Shown here in pieces: positions 6,912-14,741 of a stretch of 40,184 bases of DNA (position 1 is the stretch's first letter; each line of letters starts with the position of its first letter). Source of the stretch: JANSWP01 sp041941305 (GTDB taxonomy: Bacteria > Bacteroidota > Bacteroidia > Chitinophagales > Saprospiraceae); NCBI GenBank assembly GCA_041941305.1, contig JBGTQJ010000076.1, positions 1-40,184 of the forward strand, given 5' to 3'. The notes beneath the pieces are model-generated. The model worked only from the letters and a program-made list of their open reading frames with translations, did not search any database and was not told the origin of the DNA. Position numbers and translations under genes: made by a program.

Positions 6912-8129
6912 ATGAAACAGATTTCTATATTCAGAAAATTCATCAGAGACAGTGTTTACGTTGCTACAAAAGGAAATGCAACCTACCACATCTGGATGGG
7001 CGGCTTGACACTTTTGATGCTGGCTGCAACCTATGCCTATTCAGTTCAAATCAATGAAGGTCTAATTGTCACAGGTATGAGCGACCGCATAAGCTGGGGC
7101 TTATACATTTCCAATTTCACCTTCCTGGTTGGGGTAGCAGCTGCAGCAGTAATGCTTATTTTACCAACCTACATTTTGAAGGATGTCAATTTCAAGCAAG
7201 CTGTTTTGATTGGAGAAGGATTGGCTGTCGCAGCTTTGTTGATGTGTTTGGCATTTGTTGTGATTGATTTGGGAGGGCCCGCAAGAGCCTGGCATCTGAT
7301 TCCGATTATTGGATATTTCAATTTCCCTGACTCAATGCTGGCTTGGGATGTGATTGTTTTAAATGGTTATTTGTTTATCAATATTACAATTCCCTTTTAC
7401 ATTTTATATATGCATTATAAGGGCAAAGAGCCCAACAAAAACATTTACTTACCTGGCGTTTTCATTTCTGTTTTTTGGGCAGTAGGGATTCATTTGGTTA
7501 CCGCCTTTTTGTATGCGGGATTGCCTGCCAGACCCTTTTGGAATTCCTCTTTATTGGGTCCACGATTTTTAGCTTCTGCATTTGCTGCCGGACCAGCTTT
7601 GATCATTTTAATTCTGGGTTTTATTCGCAAATATTCCGAATACAAGGTTTCAGATAATACGCTTCACCGAATCGCAATGATCGTTACCGTTGCTGCTCAA
7701 ATCAATTTGATCATGTTGTTCTCTGAACTGTTTAAGGAATTCTATGCACCTACTCACCACAGTCAAAGCGCAAGCTACCTGTTTTTTGGACTGGAAGGAA
7801 AAAACAGTTTAGTCCCCTGGATATGGACGGGCATCGCATTCAACGTGATTGCTACCATTATGATGACGGTTCACTTTTTCAGAAATAATTTCCGATACCT
7901 GGGGCTTGCCTGTGGGTTATTATTTGTGGGCATATGGATAGAAAAAGGTTTGGGCTTGATAGTACCTGGCTTTATTCCCGGCTCTTGGGGAAAAATTGTT
8001 GAATATTCTCCAAGCTGGATAGAGATCATCATTACTGTGGGAGTTTGGGCAATGGGAGCCTTTGTATTTACCATTCTTGCGAAAGTAGCTATAGCCATAG
8101 AAGTTGGTAAATTGAGGTTCAGGAAATAA
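6912..8129 (+). CDS. NrfD/PsrC-family membrane quinol-interacting subunit
   Basis: A 405-residue integral membrane protein with about ten hydrophobic segments, from GLTLLMLAATYAY near residue 33 to GVWAMGAFVFTILAKVAIAI near the end. Segments such as DRISWGLYISNFTFLVGVAAAAVM and LGGPARAWHL are typical of the NrfD/PsrC family, which oxidises or reduces quinone without hemes and docks to a four-cluster ferredoxin subunit. It is paired here with the NrfC-like gene, so it probably supplies electrons from menaquinol to the nap cytochromes. I reject an upstream in-frame ATG at 6855 because it lies inside the palindrome; MKQISIFRKFIRD is a natural start. Confidence 0.9.
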   Translation: MKQISIFRKFIRDSVYVATKGNATYHIWMGGLTLLMLAATYAYSVQINEGLIVTGMSDRISWGLYISNFTFLVGVAAAAVMLILPTYILKDVNFKQAVLIGEGLAVAALLMCLAFVVIDLGGPARAWHLIPIIGYFNFPDSMLAWDVIVLNGYLFINITIPFYILYMHYKGKEPNKNIYLPGVFISVFWAVGIHLVTAFLYAGLPARPFWNSSLLGPRFLASAFAAGPALIILILGFIRKYSEYKVSDNTLHRIAMIVTVAAQINLIMLFSELFKEFYAPTHHSQSASYLFFGLEGKNSLVPWIWTGIAFNVIATIMMTVHFFRNNFRYLGLACGLLFVGIWIEKGLGLIVPGFIPGSWGKIVEYSPSWIEIIITVGVWAMGAFVFTILAKVAIAIEVGKLRFRK

Positions 8130-8459
8130 CTAAAGTACGACTCGCCCCTGATCTTATCATGGCAGTTTGAGGAATCTCTCAAAAAGGCTACTGTTTATTA
8201 GACTGCTGACATAGGGTGTCTTCAATAGATATGCAGAAACATGCGTCATCCCGAATTTTGCATGTAAAAATTGGACTGAGTAAAAAAAATCACTCAAGTC
8301 TTTGATAATCAATTTATTGTCAGTTGCCTGTTGTCGGTTAATCTAACTTACAACTGACAACAAAAACGCAATCAATAAGTAATTGAATATCAATGCCTTA
8401 AGCATTTAAACGGAAATTCAGGATGACCCATGTATTACCTGACTATGCGGAATAAATTA
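8130..8459. repeat. Gene-free stretch holding nested inverted repeats
   Basis: No credible gene lies between the nrfD-like gene and the convergent isocitrate dehydrogenase gene. An outer imperfect inverted repeat (GTCATCCCGAATT at 8245-8257, AATTCAGGATGAC at 8415-8427, one mismatch) bounds about 180 bp. Nested in it is a perfect 10-bp pair, TTGTCAGTTG at 8317-8326 and CAACTGACAA at 8351-8360. The layout resembles a small non-autonomous palindromic element or a bidirectional terminator region. Confidence 0.6.
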
Positions 8460-9974
8460 TCATTCTCCCTGACCTAGTGAAAAACCTCTTCTCCCATCAA
8501 ATTCATATAGATTTTCTGTCTTAATTACATCGAATCCTTCCGTATCCAATTTTGATAAAAGAGTCAATACTTGTTGATAAGAAATGATTGGGTAGATTGG
8601 GGGAGAAGATTTGCTTATTGCCTCTTTTGAAACAAACCGACATCGCCAATGATCTGTACAATAGGTATGTTCCAAGCCTTCCGGATACACCTTTACACCT
8701 CTGTTGGTAATCATTTTCAGCTTCAAGCCTGGAAAATCCAGCCCTACCAAAGCATCTCCTATTTCATTTGGATTAGAACCTTGCCAGTCAATAAAAATAT
8801 CCGTTCCAACCAATTTCTTTTTCGTTTCAGGTCGCTTATATTCTTGAATTTGGATATGACCTTTTCCTTGAGAGAGGTAGCTTTTCTCCAGAACCCTCGG
8901 CTCATTTCCTAATCTCCGAATCACTTCCTTGGCAAATTCCTGAGTAGAAACCCGTTTTTTACTTTTTCCTTCTTTGTATATATCTGCGGTATGATACCCT
9001 GCTTCAATGGTTGCCAACCAGGCATTTTTAATCGCATCTGCAATATCTGTCTGTCCTAAATGCGCCAACATCATGATCGCGGCATTGATAAGTCCTGATG
9101 GATTTGCAACATTGAATCCAGCGATATCAGGAGCTGACCCATGTATCGCTTCAAACATGGCGACTTCTTTACCAATATTTGCAGAACCAGCCAACCCTAC
9201 CGAACCTGCAATTTCAGCTACTATATCAGAAACAATATCTCCATATAAGTTTGAGGTAACTACTACATCATAACGCTCAGGATGAGCTGCCAATCTTGCT
9301 GCCCCAATGTCAATAATTTGAGATTCACTTTCAATTTCGGGGTATTCAGCAGCAATTTCATCAAACACTCTATGGAAAAGCCCATCTGTTAATTTCATAA
9401 TATTATCCTTAACCAGACAGGTCACTTTTTTACGTCCATAAGCTTTGGCGTATTCGAAGGCATATCGGATAATTTTTTCACAACCTGGTCTGGTAATTAA
9501 CTTCAAGCATTGTACGACATCCTGAGTTTGCTGATGTTCGATACCTGCATATAGGTCTTCTTCATTTTCACGAATAATTACCACATCCATATCAGGATGC
9601 CCAGTCTCAACGAATGGATCTAAAGAAGTCACAGGTCTAACATTGGCGAACAAACCAAGTGATTTTCGCAAAGTAACATTCAAGCTTTTGTATCCTTTAC
9701 CTTGAGGAGTGGTGATTGGGGCTTTCAAAATAATTTTATTTCTCTTGATTACTTCCCATGCATCTTTGTTGATGCCTGCTGTATTCCCCTCCAGGTATAC
9801 CTTCTCACCTAAGTCGATAAATTCAGGTTCAATCATGGCACCGGCAGCCTGAAGAATAGACAGTGTAGCATCCATTATTTCAGGACCAATGCCATCCCCT
9901 TGGGCTACAGCAACTTTTATTGCCTTATTTATTTTTTTATCAGTATTTCTGTGTAATACGATATCTGTACTCAT
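8460..9974 (-). CDS. icd: Isocitrate dehydrogenase with C-terminal extension
   Basis: A 504-residue TCA-cycle enzyme of the isocitrate/isopropylmalate dehydrogenase family, converting isocitrate to 2-oxoglutarate and CO2. Landmarks are GDGIGPEIMDATL near residue 26, the substrate-binding SLNVTLRKSLGLFANVRP around 95-112, YGDIVSDIVAEIAGSVGLAG, and EAIHGSAPDIAG with Asp283-Ile284. It is about 150 residues longer than the core fold; residues from roughly 350 on form the extra C-terminal domain known in Thermus- and Rickettsia-type enzymes. Asp283 sits where NADP-dependent enzymes carry Lys, as in NAD-using family members, so NAD use is plausible (inference). It is convergent with the nap cluster and monocistronic. 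Confidence 0.93.
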   Translation of the reverse strand: MSTDIVLHRNTDKKINKAIKVAVAQGDGIGPEIMDATLSILQAAGAMIEPEFIDLGEKVYLEGNTAGINKDAWEVIKRNKIILKAPITTPQGKGYKSLNVTLRKSLGLFANVRPVTSLDPFVETGHPDMDVVIIRENEEDLYAGIEHQQTQDVVQCLKLITRPGCEKIIRYAFEYAKAYGRKKVTCLVKDNIMKLTDGLFHRVFDEIAAEYPEIESESQIIDIGAARLAAHPERYDVVVTSNLYGDIVSDIVAEIAGSVGLAGSANIGKEVAMFEAIHGSAPDIAGFNVANPSGLINAAIMMLAHLGQTDIADAIKNAWLATIEAGYHTADIYKEGKSKKRVSTQEFAKEVIRRLGNEPRVLEKSYLSQGKGHIQIQEYKRPETKKKLVGTDIFIDWQGSNPNEIGDALVGLDFPGLKLKMITNRGVKVYPEGLEHTYCTDHWRCRFVSKEAISKSSPPIYPIISYQQVLTLLSKLDTEGFDVIKTENLYEFDGRRGFSLGQGE

Positions 9975-10195
9975 TTAGATTTTGATTGATGATTAGGAAT
10001 GCAGACCCTTCAAATTGAAGAATCTGTACCTTAATTCAGTTAATAAGAGTAGTTAAACACTCATGAAAACGAATTGTTCTTTTTTTCATCTGATGCCATT
10101 CCTTTAAGTATTTCCAATGGAGCATTTTTCTATTAATAAATATCAAGTCCTATAGCACTATTAAGCATGATTTGGCGTCTGTTTTGTCGGGTTTC

Positions 10196-10375
10196 CTAAA
10201 TTATGCCCATCAATTCTTTCTTTTTTTCTTCCAGTTCATCAATCATATCCGTTGCGGAATCCTGGAGGATATTGTGGTTTCTTTCCCAAATGGCACTAAG
10301 CCCTGGCCAGGTTCCGATTGCACAAATGGAGGTAATTAATACTATCCACTGTATTGTACCTAATAATTTGGATGT
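10196..10375 (-). pseudogene. Possible small membrane-protein remnant lacking start
   Basis: Read on the minus strand, 59 codons run from just after a TAA to a TAG at 10196-10198. They encode a hydrophobic segment (WIVLITSICAIGTWPGLSAIW) followed by a charged helix (MIDELEEKKKELMGII). That looks like a small membrane protein with a coiled-coil tail, but no ATG, GTG or TTG precedes the hydrophobic part in this frame. It may be a decayed gene, use a rare start, or be chance. The competing + strand reading of the same bases (10203-10448) is low-complexity Ser/Phe-rich and less natural. Confidence 0.25.
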
Positions 10376-10417
10376 TTATGAAGAACTTCTGCTGGAAAAC
10401 AAATTGTATTTGGTAAG

Positions 10418-10465
10418 TAAGCACCAAGTCATATTTATCTACAACTAATTACGACTTGGTGCTTA
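10418..10465. repeat. 13-bp perfect inverted repeat
   Basis: TAAGCACCAAGTC (10418-10430) and GACTTGGTGCTTA (10453-10465) flank a 22-nt AT-rich loop. It lies about 130 bp beyond the stop of the DUF2490 gene on the minus strand. No T-run follows, so a terminator role is unproven. Confidence 0.7.
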
Positions 10466-10593
10466 GTACACCTGAATTACAAAAAAACGATTCCTCATTT
10501 TCAGAGAATCCGGTTCTGCAACAAGAGCTGCAATGGATAGGTATTTTAAGAATAAATCCGAACAGCCAAAGACTCTGTAGAAGAGCAGAATAT

Positions 10594-11280
10594 CTATCCC
10601 CCCTTTCTAAAATCAGGATTAAACACCAAACCCAGCTGCAAATAGTCCTTACCAAATTCATTGACGCGCTGCCTTAAATAGCCCACCTGGACTTGGGTTG
10701 CTTTATTGAACTGATATCCCAATGCGCCATAAAGTCGATTCCTGTCAAAGAATACACGTTCTGTATTTAAAAAGATCTCATCATAAAGACCCAAAAAGAA
10801 AGTGCCGGTGGTGATCGTTGGTTTATTGAGTGGTAGAAATACCATTAATCGATACCTGATTCGATTTCGGTAATCTGAATTGACCCAGCGCTGTTCGAGG
10901 CGATATCGATGTTCAAATTTTAATCGACTCACTTTATTTATTAAAATGAGTTGCTGGAATATTCGATGTTCTGTTGATTCAGGAGCTTTTTGTTCACTTT
11001 CAAAATCATGGGAAGCCACATAAGCATATCCTGCAGTAATCATAGCGTTTTTAGAGACATGATAATTCAATCCAGTCCGTAAAAGCAACTGCTCTATATT
11101 TACAGGTTCCAAAGTGTGATTTCGATATTGAACTTCGGAATGGATACTAAAATCATCCGAAATTCGATTCAGACCGAAATACATTATCCAATTGCCAAAT
11201 TCGTCCTGTTGTCCCTGTAGGCTTCCAAAACCAATAATTGTAAAAGCTAAACTGAAAAGTAAATGATAAAATCTATTCAT
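10594..11280 (-). CDS. DUF2490 family outer-membrane protein
   Basis: A 228-residue secreted protein. The signal peptide MNRFYHLLFSLAFTIIGFGSLQGQ is followed by DEFGNWIMYFGLNRISDDFSIHSEVQYRNH, the opening expected of DUF2490 proteins common in Bacteroidota. The remainder alternates amphipathic strands (LNYHVSKNAMITAGYAYV, FEHRYRLEQRWV, RIRYRLMVFLPL), consistent with a beta-barrel of about ten to twelve strands ending in LQLGLVFNPDF. The function of the family is unknown. It follows the carbonic anhydrase gene on the same strand but is separated from it by an intrinsic terminator, so it probably has its own promoter. Confidence 0.8.
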   Translation of the reverse strand: MNRFYHLLFSLAFTIIGFGSLQGQQDEFGNWIMYFGLNRISDDFSIHSEVQYRNHTLEPVNIEQLLLRTGLNYHVSKNAMITAGYAYVASHDFESEQKAPESTEHRIFQQLILINKVSRLKFEHRYRLEQRWVNSDYRNRIRYRLMVFLPLNKPTITTGTFFLGLYDEIFLNTERVFFDRNRLYGALGYQFNKATQVQVGYLRQRVNEFGKDYLQLGLVFNPDFRKGG

Positions 11281-11300
11281 TTTATTTGATTCAAATATGA

Positions 11301-11335
11301 TAAAAAAAGTTGCCCCTCCCTGAAAGGAGAGGGGC
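11301..11335 (-). terminator. Intrinsic terminator after carbonic anhydrase gene
   Basis: On the minus strand a stem GCCCCTC/GAGGGGC (11329-11335 with 11312-11318) is followed by a run of seven T residues (11302-11308 as A on the plus strand). It ends the SulP-carbonic anhydrase transcript before the DUF2490 gene. Confidence 0.75.
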
Positions 11336-11373
11336 TGAAAATTGAAAAAGATATCAAAATTTGCAAAAGATCA

Positions 11374-12027
11374 TTAAAGGAATTTCACATTACCTGATTT
11401 TACGTCGTACATCGCTCCGACTATATCAATTTCCCCATTTTTATACATTTCATTTAAAACCGGGCTTTGATTTTTGATTGCTTCAATAGTTAATGCTACA
11501 TTCTTTTCCGCGACTTGGTTGACAAAAGTAAGGTTTGCAGAACTTCTATCTTCACCTGGAGCTGTTACGATTGCTTTCACAGCTGGCATAATTTTGTCGA
11601 GCATTTGAGTCAGATTACCCAATTCAGCGTGATCGCATGCTCCCTTGACAGCTCCACAAGAGGTATGCCCCATAACAACAATAGCTTTGGAACCAGCCAA
11701 TTTGCACGCAAATTCAAGACTTCCCAAAATATCTTCATTGACAAAATTTCCAGCAATCCTCGCATTGAAAATATCACCAATCCCCTGGTCAAAAATAATT
11801 TCAGTTGGAATACGGGAATCAATACAACTTACAACGGCAGCAAAAGGATATTGTCCGGAAGCAGTTTCTTCTACCTGCGCATGCAGATCTCTGTTTATGG
11901 GTGCTCTGTTAACAAATCGGGCGTTGCCGTCTTTTAACATTTGGATGGCCATATCTGAAGTTGTATTGGATTGGCTAACAGCAGTTTGGGTTAGGGCATT
12001 GTCATTTGCAATTGTTATTGAATTCAT
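11374..12027 (-). CDS. Beta-class carbonic anhydrase
   Basis: A 217-residue zinc enzyme interconverting CO2 and bicarbonate. The zinc ligands and catalytic dyad are visible: C68-I-D70-S-R72 in VVSCIDSRIPTE, and H121 and C124 in MGHTSCGAVKGACD. The segment GDIFNARIAGNFV is also family-typical. The first 25 residues are Ser/Thr/Asn-rich without a clear signal peptide, so the enzyme is probably cytoplasmic. It lies 89 bp downstream of a SulP transporter gene on the same strand, the arrangement seen for bicarbonate uptake pairs, so together they may supply bicarbonate. A 15-bp stem hairpin separates the two genes and may tune their relative expression. Confidence 0.93.
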   Translation of the reverse strand: MNSITIANDNALTQTAVSQSNTTSDMAIQMLKDGNARFVNRAPINRDLHAQVEETASGQYPFAAVVSCIDSRIPTEIIFDQGIGDIFNARIAGNFVNEDILGSLEFACKLAGSKAIVVMGHTSCGAVKGACDHAELGNLTQMLDKIMPAVKAIVTAPGEDRSSANLTFVNQVAEKNVALTIEAIKNQSPVLNEMYKNGEIDIVGAMYDVKSGNVKFL

Positions 12028-12058
12028 ATTGAGTATTTCTAGATTTTGTTTTTGGTAA

Positions 12059-12103
12059 TGGGTATTAGCCTTTGATTGAAAAAAGTCAAAAGGCTAATAC
12101 CCA
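12059..12103. repeat. 15-bp inverted repeat between sulP and CA genes
   Basis: TGGGTATTAGCCTTT (12059-12073) pairs perfectly with 12089-12103 around a 15-nt loop. No T-run follows on the transcribed minus strand, so it looks like an intercistronic hairpin for mRNA processing or stability and not a terminator. Confidence 0.7.
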
Positions 12104-12116
12104 GCGCCAATTGCTA

Positions 12117-13757
12117 TTAATTGAGTGATCCTATAGTTTCTGCTTTTCCATTCACTGGAACTGCATGCTGGATTAAAACTTTTTCGATTTTCTTGACCTG
12201 GTTTTTTAATTTTTTAGGCTTGTATTCAATAATCGTCAAATCAATGTTTCGGAATTCCGCGTTCGTTTTAAATTCCTCAATGATTTCCAGAACATCCTGA
12301 TCAATACTGACTGATTTGGATGCATCAATAATCACTTTCGAACCATCAGGAATTTGGCTTAAGGTACGTTGAATACTAGCCTTGTTTATAAAGGTTACGT
12401 CCTCCAACATTTGCAATCGGATAATCCCATCTTCCAAATATTTCTTTGAAGGAAACAGGAATGGCTTTTTGTAATTGTTGTACAAGACATAAAAGATAGC
12501 TACAACTAAGCCAATACCGATCCCTATCAGCAGGTCAGTTAATACAATACCTAAGATTGTCACCACGAATGGTACAAAATGCCTTTGACCCAGGGCATAC
12601 ATTTGTTTGAATAAAGCAGGTTTTGCCAATTTGTATCCCACTAAAAATAAAATGGCTGCCAAACTAGCCAGTGGAATCAAATTCAAAACAACCGGAATCG
12701 CCATCGCACAACCCAGCAGAATGAAACCATGAAAGATTGCAGACATCTTGGTGCGCCCTCCAGATTGAATATTTGTAGAGCTTCTCACAATAACCTGAGT
12801 AATTGGCAAACCACCGATTAAACCAGAAAGAATATTACCGACACCCTGGGCTTTTAATTCCCTATTGGCAGGAGATACTCTTTTGAAAGGATCGAGTTTG
12901 TCAGTTGCTTCCAGACAAAGCAAAGTTTCCAAACTGGCTACCACTGCCAATGTAATTCCAGTAATCCAGACTGCTGAATTCGTTATCTGGCTAAAATCTG
13001 GAAAGGTAAATTGTGCGAAAAAGCCGCCAATACTTTCTGGAACAGGAATAGCTACCATTTGTTCAGCATTAAGTGCAAAACCGGACATGTTTTGGAAAAT
13101 CAAGTTTAAGCAAATACCAAGTGCTACAACGATGAGCGGACCCTGGACAATTTGAAACAGCCTGATTCTTTTCATAAACGGTTGCTCCCACAATATTAAT
13201 ATTAATATAGAAACAAGGGTAATCATTACTGCTCCAGGGCTAATTGCCTCAAACATATAATACAGCTGGGAAAAGGTATTGTGTCCATCTGGTTGAGCAA
13301 AAGAGAGACTTCCTTCATAATCTTTATCATAGCCAAAAGCATGTGGAATCTGTTTCAAAATAATGATGATTCCGATTCCGGAAAGCATGCCCTTGATTAC
13401 GGATGATGGAAAGTAATAACCGATAATTCCTGCCTTGGCAATACCAAGTAATAATTGGAATATTCCACCCAGAACGACAGCCATTAAAAAGATCTCAAAG
13501 GCTCCCAGCTCATTGATGGCTGTTAAGACAATTACTGCCAAACCTGCTGCAGGTCCACTTACCCCAAGCTGAGAACCACTTAATGCACCTACCACGATGC
13601 CACCAACCACTCCAGCGATGATCCCCGAAAACAATGGGGCTCCTGAAGCAAGTGCAATACCTAAACACAATGGCACAGCCACTAAAAACACCACAATAGA
13701 AGCGGGTATGTCATATTTCAGGTTTCTAAAAATTCCATGTTTTTTCTCCAAACTCAT
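12117..13757 (-). CDS. SulP (SLC26) anion transporter with STAS domain
   Basis: A 546-residue membrane transporter. Residues about 15-420 contain roughly 12-14 hydrophobic segments including DIPASIVVFLVAVPLCLGIALASGAPL and the SulP-typical stretch GVSGPAAGLAVIVL. After YNNYKKPF the chain becomes a soluble STAS domain (about 440-530; IIDASKSVSIDQDVLEIIEEF). Family members import sulfate, bicarbonate or dicarboxylates. Because the next gene in the operon is a carbonic anhydrase, bicarbonate is the most likely substrate (inference). The promoter region upstream holds the 19-bp palindrome shared with the TetR/sigma locus, so transcription may be controlled by the neighbouring TetR-type regulator. 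Confidence 0.92.
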   Translation of the reverse strand: MSLEKKHGIFRNLKYDIPASIVVFLVAVPLCLGIALASGAPLFSGIIAGVVGGIVVGALSGSQLGVSGPAAGLAVIVLTAINELGAFEIFLMAVVLGGIFQLLLGIAKAGIIGYYFPSSVIKGMLSGIGIIIILKQIPHAFGYDKDYEGSLSFAQPDGHNTFSQLYYMFEAISPGAVMITLVSILILILWEQPFMKRIRLFQIVQGPLIVVALGICLNLIFQNMSGFALNAEQMVAIPVPESIGGFFAQFTFPDFSQITNSAVWITGITLAVVASLETLLCLEATDKLDPFKRVSPANRELKAQGVGNILSGLIGGLPITQVIVRSSTNIQSGGRTKMSAIFHGFILLGCAMAIPVVLNLIPLASLAAILFLVGYKLAKPALFKQMYALGQRHFVPFVVTILGIVLTDLLIGIGIGLVVAIFYVLYNNYKKPFLFPSKKYLEDGIIRLQMLEDVTFINKASIQRTLSQIPDGSKVIIDASKSVSIDQDVLEIIEEFKTNAEFRNIDLTIIEYKPKKLKNQVKKIEKVLIQHAVPVNGKAETIGSLN

Positions 13758-13909
13758 ATCATTTATTTTTTGATTAGAAAATAAAATTTTTGCTTATCCT
13801 TTGCCAGGATAAAATCTTAAGAACTAATAATAATTTAGGGGAATGTCATTTTAATTAACTTTCATGTCAGAAAGCAAAATGACGACGCAAAAGTAAAAAA
13901 CTTTTTAAT

Positions 13910-13928
13910 ATAATAGCATTACTATTAT
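13910..13928. promoter_or_regulatory. 19-bp palindromic operator, copy 1
   Basis: ATAATAG-CATTA-CTATTAT lies between the divergent sulP and tetR-1 genes. The identical 19 bp recurs at 16082-16100 between the TPR and sigma genes, and a near-copy lies at 16180-16192. Symmetry, length and placement in divergent promoters next to two TetR paralogs suggest a TetR-type operator. A further short palindrome, GTAAT-N7-ATTAC, lies at 13989-14005, just before the tetR-1 ATG, and TAACTTTG at 13982-13989 fits the Bacteroidota -7 consensus. Confidence 0.65.
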
Positions 13929-14010
13929 TTAAATTTATGTTACTAAAACAGGTTTATGTTAAACTTTTCTTAATTTTTATTTAACTTTGTAATAGCTAGA
14001 ATTACTTCGC

Positions 14011-14694
14011 ATGGCAATAGGAATAAAAATATCATTAAATGAAGGGCTTTACCTAAGAGACCCTCAGGAAACAACACTTGGACAAAAAATCATTCAACAC
14101 AGTATTTTATTAATTGATAAAATTGGATTTGAGGCCTTCAATTTCAAAAAGTTGGCCCTACAGATGGGATCTACAGAAGCCTCTGTTTATAGATATTTTG
14201 AAAACAAACACTTGCTGCTGATTTATTTAGTGTCCTGGTATTGGGAATGGGTGAGTTATTTATGTGACATCCATACAATGAATATTGAAGACCCAAAAAG
14301 GAGATTGAGGATAATCATCAGTACTTTTGTATATGCTTCTAAGGATAATCCCTCTATTGACTATGTAAATGAGAGTGTTTTACACAAATTGATCATTGCA
14401 GAAGGTTCCAAAGCTTACCATACCAAAACTATAGATGAAGAAAACAAGGATGGATTTTTCTTGAATTATAAGACTTTGGCTCAAAAAGTTGCAGATGTAA
14501 TTTTGGAAATTAAACCTGACTTCCCATACCCGCATGCACTCGCCAGTAATTTGTTTGAAATGGCCAATAACCATATTTATTTTGCCCAACATTTACCCAG
14601 ACTGACCGATATTCAAGTGACTGAAAATAATTTTGACGAGGTTGAGAAGATGTTGGAGTTTTTTGCTTTTCGGGTATTGGGGTGTGAAAATTGA
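14011..14694 (+). CDS. TetR-type regulator, paralog 1
   Basis: A 227-residue transcriptional regulator. The N-terminal HTH is clear: QKIIQHSILLIDKIGFEAFNF, then KKLALQMGSTEASVYRYFENK (about residues 45-68), where the YRYFENK recognition part is classic TetR. The C-terminal ligand/dimer domain is all-helical and closely resembles that of the second TetR gene at 16771: both have WYWEW after the HTH and YFAQHLPRLTD near the end. It is divergent from sulP, with a 253-bp intergenic holding a palindromic operator, and probably autoregulates. The ligand is unknown. It ends 5 nt before a bidirectional terminator shared with the TPR gene. Confidence 0.88.
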   Translation: MAIGIKISLNEGLYLRDPQETTLGQKIIQHSILLIDKIGFEAFNFKKLALQMGSTEASVYRYFENKHLLLIYLVSWYWEWVSYLCDIHTMNIEDPKRRLRIIISTFVYASKDNPSIDYVNESVLHKLIIAEGSKAYHTKTIDEENKDGFFLNYKTLAQKVADVILEIKPDFPYPHALASNLFEMANNHIYFAQHLPRLTDIQVTENNFDEVEKMLEFFAFRVLGCEN

Positions 14695-14698
14695 TGAT

Positions 14699-14741
14699 TA
14701 ATTAATTGGAGTTGCGAATACATCGCAACTCCAATTAATTA
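14699..14741. terminator. Bidirectional terminator between tetR-1 and TPR gene
   Basis: A perfect 19-bp stem (14699-14717 with 14723-14741, loop ATACA) fills the gap between the convergent stop codons. The arms begin TAATTAATTGGAG, giving A/T-rich flanks on both sides, so it can stop transcription from either direction. Confidence 0.85.

Larger units (their letters stand above)
9975..10593. other. 619-bp gap with repeat and possible gene remnant
   Basis: No confident gene. The right part contains a 13-bp perfect inverted repeat (TAAGCACCAAGTC at 10418-10430, partner at 10453-10465, 22-nt loop). The middle contains a 60-codon open stretch on the minus strand without a normal start (separate entry). 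The part next to the isocitrate dehydrogenase start (9975-10190) is AT-rich leader and promoter sequence. Confidence 0.5.

Noticed and set aside
10203..10448. Plus-strand 81-codon open frame
   Set aside because: The product is a Ser/Phe-rich low-complexity string; the minus strand of the same bases reads more like protein, and the frame runs into an inverted repeat.
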